NCBI GenBank assembly: GCA_030631445.1 | Contig: DAOVLD010000011.1 | Coordinates: forward strand, 1-17,385 | Source of the DNA: Bacteroidota bacterium | Lineage (GTDB): Bacteria > Bacteroidota > Bacteroidia > Bacteroidales > VadinHA17 | Direction: 5' to 3' | DNA length: 17,385 bases | The notes under the pieces: model-generated | Seen by the model: only the letters and a program-made list of their open reading frames with translations | Told to the model about the DNA's origin: nothing | Databases searched by the model: none | Shown here: positions 7,182 to 12,610 of the stretch, piece by piece | Numbering within the stretch: position 1 is the first letter of the stretch | How the letters are laid out: every line of letters begins with the position of its first letter | Position numbers and translations under genes: made by a program

Positions 7182-7481
7182 GACATTTCGGATAAATTAA
7201 TAGTAAAAGCACTCCAGATATTGTTAATATAATAGTTTCAACTCTTTTTTGTAATTGAAAAGGAGTATTACTTGGATTAAATATAAGGAAAAATTCCGAC
7301 AGCTAACGCTGTCACGTCTTTTTTATATGTAAAATTTGTATTCAAGAATTACTCGTCCTCCCGTTGGTCGGACTCGTGATCCAGCCAACACCAATTTAAT
7401 GACAGGGAGAATTTGAAATATATTTGACTTTATTTTCAAAAGTTTGTAACTTACAGATTATATTAGCTAACTCTGTTCATC
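7182..7481. other. Spacer between the DUF4424-like gene and the LRR gene
   Basis: A 300-base gap between two divergent genes. It contains a perfect 6-bp stem, GACAGC (7298-7303) and GCTGTC (7308-7313) with loop TAAC. A T-rich run (7319-7324) follows after five bases. No plus-strand gene upstream would need a terminator there, so it is more likely a REP-like palindrome. A short GC-richer patch at 7349-7390 contains GTTGG and CCAAC complementary arms. I see no gene in the gap. Confidence 0.6.
7419..7454 (+). promoter_or_regulatory. Possible LRR gene promoter
   Basis: TATATTTG at 7419-7426 is a perfect TAnnTTTG -7 box but lacks a TTG at the right distance upstream. Alternatively, the TTG inside it (7424-7426) serves as the -33 element for TAACTTAC at 7447-7454, with a 20-base spacer but two mismatches in the -7 box. 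Either would start transcription 20-55 bases before the ATG at 7482. Confidence 0.3.
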
Positions 7482-9020
7482 ATGAGAGCAATACTCAAAA
7501 CACTGTTGTTTCTATTGACTGTGGTTTTATTGAGTCAATGTGAAAAGGATGACCCACAAGTTACCATCCCTGATAACAATTTTTTAAATGCACTTATAGA
7601 ACTGGGAGTTGATACAAATGGAGATGGTATTATTAGTCCCGCTGAAGCTGAGGCGATAACAGAATTAAATGTTTATGGAGCCAATATTTCAAATTTGACA
7701 GGTATTGAAATGTTTGTCAATTTGGTTTTTCTCTCTTGTTCATCAAATAAACTAACCACCCTGGACGTTTCAAATTGTACCGCCTTATCACACTTGCATT
7801 GCAGTGGCAACCAATTAACCACTCTGGATGTTTCCAATTGTACCTCCTTATTATACTTGAGTTGCGGTGATAACCAATTAACCAGTTTGGTTTTTTCTAA
7901 TAATACTTCTTTAAAACATTTTTATTGTTGTTCTAACAAACTAACCACCCTGGACGTTTCAAATTGTACTGCCTTAGAAGAGTTGTATTGCAGTAATAAC
8001 CAATTAACCACACTGGATGTTTCAAATAAAACTTCTTTAAAAAATTTGCATTGCAGAGGGAACCAATTAACCACGTTGGATGCTTCAAATTGTACAGCCT
8101 TAGAATGGTTGGATGGCTGTGATAACCAATTAACCACCCTGGATGTTTCAAATTGTACTGCCTTAGTAGAGTTGCATTGCGATGATAACCAATTAACCAC
8201 CCTGGATGTTTCAACTAATACTGCCTTAGTAACTTTGTATTGCAGATCTAGCCAATTAACCACGTTGGATGTTTCAAATTGTACCGCCTTAATAGTCTTG
8301 AATTGCAGCTATAACCAATTAACCAGTTTGGATGTTTCTAATAATTCTGCCTTAGAACATTTTGTCTGCCCGTTTAACCAATTAACCACCCTGGACGTTT
8401 CAAATTGTACCGCCTTATCATACTTGCATTGCAGTGATAACCAATTAACCACCCTGGATGTTTCAAATTGTACAGCCTTAATAGTTTTGAATTGCAGCTA
8501 TAACCAATTAACCAGTTTGAATGTTTCTAATAATTCTGTCCTAGATTATTTTGTCTGCCAGTCTAACCAATTAACCAGTTTGGATGTTTCAAATTGTACA
8601 GCCTTAATAGTCTTGAATTGCTATATAAACCAATTAACCATTTTGGATGTTTCTAATTGTACTGCCTTAGTAGAGTTGCGGTGCAGTGATAACCAATTAA
8701 CCATTTTGGATGTTTCTAATAATACCGCATTAAAAAGGTTGTTTTGCGATAATAATCAATTAACCACCTTGGATGTTTCGAACAATATTGCATTATTAAA
8801 ATTATTTTGTAAAAATAACCAATTAACCAGCTTGGATATTTCGAATAATACTGCAATAGGTACTGGAGATGATTGGGATTTTACAATTGATCTTGATATA
8901 TCCCAAATGCCTAATTTGTATAAAGTTTGTGTATGGACAATGCCTTTTCCTCCAGCTGGAGTTAGTGTAGATACAACCGGAAGTTCAAATGTATATTTTA
9001 CAACGGATTGCAGTAAATAA
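7482..9020 (+). CDS. Surface lipoprotein with EF-hand and 21-residue leucine-rich repeats
   Basis: A 512-residue predicted lipoprotein. The signal is at 1-19 with C20 as the lipidation site. CEKDD directly after cleavage resembles the Bacteroidota lipoprotein export signal, suggesting outer-surface exposure. The lipobox LLSQC is unusual in having Q at -1. A calcium-binding EF-hand loop lies at 44-55 (D44, N46, D48, I50, S52, E55). From residue 91 there are 17 full 21-residue repeats (91-447) plus a partial 18th. Each reads roughly LTTLDVSNCTALxxLxCSxNQ, followed by a non-repeat cap of about 55 residues. Most repeats carry cysteine at positions 9 and 17. Such solenoids usually bind protein or surface ligands. 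No T9SS sorting domain is present. The ligand is unknown. Confidence 0.92.
   Translation: MRAILKTLLFLLTVVLLSQCEKDDPQVTIPDNNFLNALIELGVDTNGDGIISPAEAEAITELNVYGANISNLTGIEMFVNLVFLSCSSNKLTTLDVSNCTALSHLHCSGNQLTTLDVSNCTSLLYLSCGDNQLTSLVFSNNTSLKHFYCCSNKLTTLDVSNCTALEELYCSNNQLTTLDVSNKTSLKNLHCRGNQLTTLDASNCTALEWLDGCDNQLTTLDVSNCTALVELHCDDNQLTTLDVSTNTALVTLYCRSSQLTTLDVSNCTALIVLNCSYNQLTSLDVSNNSALEHFVCPFNQLTTLDVSNCTALSYLHCSDNQLTTLDVSNCTALIVLNCSYNQLTSLNVSNNSVLDYFVCQSNQLTSLDVSNCTALIVLNCYINQLTILDVSNCTALVELRCSDNQLTILDVSNNTALKRLFCDNNQLTTLDVSNNIALLKLFCKNNQLTSLDISNNTAIGTGDDWDFTIDLDISQMPNLYKVCVWTMPFPPAGVSVDTTGSSNVYFTTDCSK
7752..8822 (+). repeat. 63-bp tandem repeats encoding the LRR solenoid
   Basis: Seventeen head-to-tail 63-bp units in frame. 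Repeats 9-10 and 12-13 are much more alike than average (both encode LIVLNCSYNQ followed by NNS and FVC). Repeat 11 is nearly identical to repeat 1 at the DNA level. This suggests a recent 189-bp (three-repeat) duplication plus conversion among units. Confidence 0.9.
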
Positions 9021-9499
9021 ATCACTAAAGCATCAGGGCTGTCCTTTGTTATTTTAAGGCAATTTCTCAATTGACTTGAAAACCCCTCAGGATTCGATAA
9101 AAGGGTTTCCCTATCATAAGTAAGCTCTTTTTTTATTATATGAATGAACTATTTTACTATAAATCTCTTGTTTTCCGAAAAAAACACCCAAAAAGAAAAA
9201 ATCAATCAATAATTTTTTATTTTTCGAGCACCAAAGGTGCGTAAATCATTAGCCCCGTGCGTAGCTCGGGGTTTATGATACGTCTCAACCGATAAGCCCC
9301 AACGGGGCGTAATCACTAGTCCCACACATATTTTTCATAATAATTGATATTATATTCCGTCTGAAAGGCACGATATTCATCTTTAAATGATCATTTCTTA
9401 TGAATTATTGATTACGCACCTGTGTTGCTTATGTTATATCGTATTACATAACTAATTATTCCTGAATTACTGATTGATGAAGGTGAAAGTTAAACTTTG
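9021..9499. other. Spacer after the LRR gene with REP-like hairpins
   Basis: No gene is supported here. Arms AAACCC (9080-9085) and GGGTTT (9103-9108) could form a weak hairpin after the LRR gene, but the T-run (about 9128-9134) is too far away for a convincing terminator. The hairpin cluster at 9228-9308 is listed separately. The rest (9310-9499) is AT-rich and featureless to me, and runs into the IS66 remnant. Confidence 0.6.
9228..9308. repeat. Three-hairpin REP-like cluster
   Basis: Three GC-rich hairpins in 81 bases of AT-rich DNA. GCACC-AAA-GGTGC lies at 9228-9240. CCCCG (9253-9257) pairs with CGGGG (9267-9271), and the stem continues through an internal loop to ATCAT (9245-9249) and ATGAT (9275-9279). 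GCCCC-AAC-GGGGC lies at 9296-9308. Clustered short hairpins of this kind are typical of REP/REPIN elements mobilised by RAYT (TnpA-REP) transposases. No such transposase is in the window. Confidence 0.7.
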
Positions 9500-9749
9500 G
9501 CTAAAAGGTTATTGAAATAGAAGGCGTTTCAAAGGGTAGATGTTGCCAATAAATATAGACCAGTTCTTGCAACCGGATAATAATAGTTCTGAAAGAGCTA
9601 TCAGAAATTTGAAAGTCAAACAAAAAGTATTCGTACAGTTCAAGTCATTGGAAGGAGTAAAAAAAATTTCTATACTAAAATCAATTACTGATACGGCAAT
9701 CAAAAACGGACAAAAAGTTTTAAATGCTCTATTTTTAATTGCTAATTAG
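9500..9749 (+). pseudogene. IS66 family transposase, C-terminal remnant
   Basis: The frame 9540-9749 (69 residues) matches the C-terminal end of IS66 transposases of Bacteroidota: PDNNSSERAIRNLKVKQK, then QFKSLEGVKKI, ILKSITDTAIKNGQ, and a final NALFLIAN. Just upstream, in a different frame at 9500-9517, the codons read AKRLLK and then hit a stop. This resembles the segment that normally precedes PDNN, so a frameshift and stop separate the two. The DDE catalytic core, the accessory ORFs and recognisable terminal inverted repeats are all absent. It is a dead fragment. The ATG at 9540 is probably not a real start. Confidence 0.85.
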
Positions 9750-9769
9750 CAGGGGACTGATTATAGCTA

Positions 9770-10516
9770 CTAAAATTTATAATAATACCATCGCCTACAA
9801 GGTTCAGATAGCATGTAAGCATCAAAAATTCCGCCTAAAACCAATCCTACCCATTTATATCCTCTAAATGGTGAAATTCTAATTCGGGAAATATCCTCAA
9901 TCCTAATTTCATGGAGAGTGTTTTTATCCAGTACCAAAATGCCTTTATATGATAAGCATGGGACTTCTCCATTTTCAATTAAATTGATTAATGCTTCTTT
10001 TAGTAGAATATTTCCCTTAGAATCTGAAATAGTTTTTAAGTTATTCATTGGAATCCAACCCTGATTTCCGCTTGGATGTTCAATAATTAGTATTAATGGA
10101 GGATCGGGAACATATATTTTTACAAAATCAAATCTCAAAAATTTTCCGGTCAGAAATTCCTTATCCGGAGATTGAGAAATAAATTCAACTCGAACCGAAT
10201 CACCAATTTCGGGTAAAACAATTCTTCCCCGTAACTGATTTAGAGATTTCTTGTACTTTTCAGAATAGCTTTCAACTTCTATGAAAGTTTGTCCTGCATA
10301 TTTACCCTGAATGTGAGAACCATTCTTAAGAACTAATTCAATTTTATCGTTTGTTTCAAGTTCTCCAATTTGTGAAATTGGAACATTTTTAGATTTGGAA
10401 GTCAAGGCATCCCCAGCAGTTCCTAAACCAAAACCAATAATCGAGCAACCCGAAAAAAGAAAGACCAATCCCAAGCCACCCATTAAAATCAATAGAAGTT
10501 TAATTTTTGATTTCAT
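9770..10516 (-). CDS. Unrecognised lipoprotein
   Basis: A 248-residue predicted lipoprotein I do not recognise. The signal is at 1-23 with lipobox FSGC (C24), followed by a glycine-rich IIGFGLGTAGD stretch. Residues about 45-130 alternate short beta-like segments (KIELVLKNGSHIQGKYAG, GDSVRVEF), compatible with a small barrel of SH3 or PRC type. A second beta-rich half runs to about 215. A final hydrophobic stretch, WVGLVLGGIFDAYML near 222-236, precedes an aromatic, basic tail RRWYYYKF. It sits alone between the IS66 remnant (+) and a non-coding region. A good promoter is at 10548-10577. The function is unknown. Confidence 0.82.
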   Translation of the reverse strand: MKSKIKLLLILMGGLGLVFLFSGCSIIGFGLGTAGDALTSKSKNVPISQIGELETNDKIELVLKNGSHIQGKYAGQTFIEVESYSEKYKKSLNQLRGRIVLPEIGDSVRVEFISQSPDKEFLTGKFLRFDFVKIYVPDPPLILIIEHPSGNQGWIPMNNLKTISDSKGNILLKEALINLIENGEVPCLSYKGILVLDKNTLHEIRIEDISRIRISPFRGYKWVGLVLGGIFDAYMLSEPCRRWYYYKF

Positions 10517-10547
10517 GATGAAGTCTTTTTGTGTTTGTATTATTAAT

Positions 10548-10577
10548 CAAAATTACAAACTAATTAAGGCATTTCAA
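10548..10577 (-). promoter_or_regulatory. Promoter of the 9770-10516 lipoprotein gene
   Basis: On the minus strand, TTG (complement of 10575-10577), a 19-base spacer, and TAATTTTG (complement of 10548-10555) fit the Bacteroidota TTG-N19/21-TAnnTTTG consensus exactly. Transcription would begin near 10541, about 25 bases before the ATG. Confidence 0.55.
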
Positions 10578-10606
10578 AATGGGAATCTGAAACAGGTTGG
10601 AGTGAA

Positions 10607-10704
10607 TTTGCAAATAATGCAAAAATGATTGGTTGTGTTGAAAGGTTTGGGTTGTCAGTGTTAATTTTTACTATGAGAAAGTATTAATTTGCAATTATTG
10701 CAAA
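10607..10704. promoter_or_regulatory. Paired TTTGCA palindromes, possible operators
   Basis: Two 17-bp near-perfect palindromes: TTTGCAAATAATGCAAA at 10607-10623 (6-bp arms) and TTTGCAATTATTGCAAA at 10688-10704 (7-bp arms). Their start points are 81 bases apart. The nearer one is about 30 bases upstream of the lipoprotein gene's -33 element. TTTGCAAAT also recurs at 10802-10810 and 11362-11370. They look like dimeric regulator sites, but no regulator is identified. Confidence 0.4.
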
Positions 10705-11322
10705 TTTTATTTAACGAAATTGAGCCCTTTAGTAGATAATGCAAATATTCTTGGGACTAATATCCTTTCTGTAAATGTAAACAACCAATGCCTGAATAGC
10801 GTTTGCAAATGGTGATAACTTGAAAACTGTACAACCATTACTGATAGGATAACAATTTATTGTAACCCCACAAGTTATAAGGTGTTCGGGTTGCTCTCTT
10901 TGGTTTGCATTGCACACGTTTACTTAAAGATATGGTATACAAACAAAATCACAACTCTCACGTGATTGCTTATGCTCGCCTGCGGTATCCAGTTTGTATC
11001 GGTAATCGTGAGGCTGTCTGCACTCGCGGACGGCTCGCGTGACCCTTGACTGGATACTCAATACAATTCAATGGAAAAAGAGCTAACAGGAGAATAAACA
11101 ATTATTTTATCCTTCAAGTCCTGTCAGGGTTTTCTAAACCTGACAGGATCTGTATTTACCGTAACATCACATTACAATTCTTCAACTTTAGGTATTCATA
11201 CTTGCCGACTTCGTCGATCATAGTCTTAACCGCAGTTAAAGCAGGTTCATTTTTTCTTTACATTTTACCACTTACCTTTTTTGGATAACAGTAATTTGTA
11301 TTAAATTTGCCACCTGATTATT
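10705..11322. other. Non-coding region with inverted repeats
   Basis: No gene is supported. An open frame of 62 codons on the minus strand needs a GTG start, and an 80-codon plus-strand frame runs across a palindrome; neither resembles a protein I know. A GC-richer patch at about 10957-11057 includes TCACGTGA (10958-10965) and a 9-bp inverted repeat, GTATCCAGT (10985-10993) and ACTGGATAC (11049-11057). TCCTGTCAGG (11119-11128) and CCTGACAGGA (11139-11148) form a 10-bp hairpin without a T-run, which is probably another REP-like palindrome. Confidence 0.6.
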
Positions 11323-11342
11323 GGTCGGGTAGCTCAGTCTGG
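11323..11342 (+). pseudogene. tRNA 5'-end remnant
   Basis: These 20 bases match the first 20 bases of the downstream tRNA-Arg at 18 positions (differences at the fifth and sixth). They include the full TAGCTCAGTCTGG D-arm start. The similarity then stops, and no anticodon or T arm follows. It begins 51 bases before the intact tRNA, and the few bases upstream of both (ATTAT) also match. It is the scar of a duplication, recombination or integration at the tRNA gene. Confidence 0.75.
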
Positions 11343-11373
11343 TCCGCTAAAAATTGATACATTTGCAAATTAT

Positions 11374-11448
11374 GGTCCAGTAGCTCAGTCTGGATAGAGC
11401 AACAGTCTTCTAAACTGTAGGTCCCAGGTTCGAATCCTGGCTGGATCA
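11374..11448 (+). tRNA. tRNA-Arg (anticodon TCT)
   Basis: A full cloverleaf. Acceptor GGTCCAG pairs with CTGGATC (one G-U), with discriminator A at 11448. The D stem is GCTC/GAGC. The anticodon stem ACAGT/ACTGT encloses loop CTTCTAA, giving anticodon TCT, which reads AGA. The T arm is CCAGG-TTCGAAT-CCTGG. CCA is not encoded. The last three bases overlap the stop codon of the convergent gene on the minus strand. Confidence 0.96.
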
Positions 11449-11988
11449 CTTCTTCTCATACTGCTTATCAAGATTTCCGTTTGGATTGACCCATTTAGGC
11501 AGAGCATATGCAAAACCTCTTCCTTTGTATCTTACTTTAACAATATTTTTTCTTCTATTGGCAAGTTTCTGCAAAACCCGGTTTAACTTTTCCTTAATCA
11601 GATAGTCATTTGTAAAAATTTTCTTTTCAATAGCTTTCTGTTTCACTATATCCAGAAGCTCAATATTGATAAGTGCTTTACCACTGTCTTTAATTCCATC
11701 CAGTACAAACTTATCCCAGACTGATAAGAGATATCCTTCCTTTCTTGATTTTTGAATTTTCCCCCTGGGTTCTGTCTTAATTTTTGGAGGTCTGCCCGGT
11801 TTTCTCTTTCTTTTCTTTCTGGTTGTTACCGTTATATCTTGTCGCTTAAGGTCTGTTTCAAGTATCTCCTCTAATTCTGCAATAGTTGCTGTTACATCAG
11901 CAGTTTGATAATCAAGTTTCCTTAATTCCGATTTGTACTTATTAATTAAATCCTGAATCTCAAGATTGGTTAAGCCGGTGCCATTCAT
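11446..11988 (-). CDS. AT-hook DNA-binding protein (uncharacterised)
   Basis: A 180-residue basic protein. Residues about 5-50 look like a coiled coil. A strongly basic linker (TTRKKRKRKPGRPPKIK) contains a canonical AT-hook, KPGRPPK, centred on residues 63-69, a minor-groove binder of AT-rich DNA. Residues about 86-167 form a compact helical domain ending in a GRGFAYALP strand pair, which resembles a winged-helix. It is probably a nucleoid-associated or regulatory protein acting on chromosomal DNA; this is inferred from the AT-hook. The TGA stop overlaps the last three bases of tRNA-Arg on the opposite strand. The gene belongs to no visible operon. Confidence 0.8.
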   Translation of the reverse strand: MNGTGLTNLEIQDLINKYKSELRKLDYQTADVTATIAELEEILETDLKRQDITVTTRKKRKRKPGRPPKIKTEPRGKIQKSRKEGYLLSVWDKFVLDGIKDSGKALINIELLDIVKQKAIEKKIFTNDYLIKEKLNRVLQKLANRRKNIVKVRYKGRGFAYALPKWVNPNGNLDKQYEKK

Positions 11989-12035
11989 AATTAAAAAAAT
12001 TTTATTTTATAATTTTGCGAAACTAATGATCAGGG

Positions 12036-12479
12036 TTATTTTTTCTTCCAATCCTCCGATTCTATAAGTGAAGAAAGTTCTTTTTCCAGATCCCTTAAAC
12101 TTTCAGGTGCGCCATCATAATCTTTTATCTTCTTCTGTCTGCCTTCGTTTGAAAAGTAAATCCAGGTAGTTGGAAGATCTTTTGTAATAGAGGTATATTC
12201 GCTTTCCATTTCAAAAAAACCTGCCTCTTTGAATTTTGATACTAACGCTTTCACTGTGCTTCCGGGAAGTTTAGTATAAAATTCACCTTTTAAATCTAAA
12301 TGCTCCTCTGCATTTAATTTTACAAACCCGTTTTTGTATATTTTCAATTCGTAAACAGGACAAGGCCCGTAACAACTGGATTTTTTCATCGAGATAACAA
12401 TATCCTCTTGTGTGTAATTTTTTGAAGCGGCACATGAGTATAGAAGTAAAATTGCAAGCAGGTATATTGAACGTTTCAT
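12036..12479 (-). CDS. DUF6438 family lipoprotein
   Basis: A 147-residue predicted lipoprotein using the ATG at 12477-12479. The signal is at 1-15, with lipobox YSC and C16 lipidated. The mature part matches DUF6438: a start near ISMKKSSCYGPCPVYELKIY (C36 and C40), a FVKLNAEEHLDLKGEF strand pair, and a later ITKDLPTTWIYF segment. The frame extends 10 codons upstream to a TTG at 12507-12509. That TTG overlaps a perfect -7 promoter box (12507-12514) and would place a basic stretch before the signal peptide, so the ATG is the better start. It is divergent from the metalloprotease gene. The function is unknown. Confidence 0.85.
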   Translation of the reverse strand: MKRSIYLLAILLLYSCAASKNYTQEDIVISMKKSSCYGPCPVYELKIYKNGFVKLNAEEHLDLKGEFYTKLPGSTVKALVSKFKEAGFFEMESEYTSITKDLPTTWIYFSNEGRQKKIKDYDGAPESLRDLEKELSSLIESEDWKKK

Positions 12480-12506
12480 GATTTTTGTTTTTGTTTTTAC
12501 TTTTTC

Positions 12507-12514
12507 CAAAGATA
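12507..12514 (-). promoter_or_regulatory. -7 box for the DUF6438 gene
   Basis: The complement reads TATCTTTG, a perfect TAnnTTTG. No clear TTG lies 19-21 bases further upstream. Transcription would start near 12500, leaving about 20 bases before the ATG at 12479. Confidence 0.4.
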
Positions 12515-12553
12515 ATTATTTCTCTTATAAGGGATAATATATAAATAAATAAT

Positions 12554-12578
12554 TATTTTTGATTTTCCTGCTGGCAGG
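12554..12578 (+). promoter_or_regulatory. Possible metalloprotease promoter with palindrome
   Basis: TATTTTTG at 12554-12561 fits TAnnTTTG but has no TTG at the right distance. It is followed at 12567-12578 by the palindrome CCTGC-TG-GCAGG, which would sit at or just after the start of transcription. The leader would be about 43 bases. Confidence 0.3.
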
Positions 12579-12610
12579 CATATATTAAATAAAAATCAAT
12601 AAAAAAACAT

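Noticed and set aside
7298..7324. Rho-independent terminator
   Set aside because: The stem is only 6 bp, the T-run is five bases away, and no plus-strand gene precedes it.
7922..8263. Antisense open frames of about 90-113 codons inside the LRR gene (also near 8756-9070)
   Set aside because: They follow from the 63-bp repeat, which keeps any stop-free antisense frame open in every unit. The sense frame has a signal peptide and a coherent solenoid.
10729..10917. 62-codon minus-strand open frame
   Set aside because: It needs a GTG start, has no recognisable motif and no promoter, and lies in decayed non-coding DNA.
11046..11288. 80-codon plus-strand open frame before the tRNA
   Set aside because: It runs straight across a 10-bp palindrome and an inverted-repeat arm and resembles no protein.
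11323..11373. A second functional tRNA gene
   Set aside because: Only the acceptor and D-arm start are present; no anticodon arm, T arm or 3' acceptor strand follows before the real tRNA begins.
12480..12509. Upstream TTG start for the DUF6438 lipoprotein
   Set aside because: The TTG overlaps a perfect -7 promoter box, and the extension would precede a normal lipoprotein signal that already begins with ATG at 12479.
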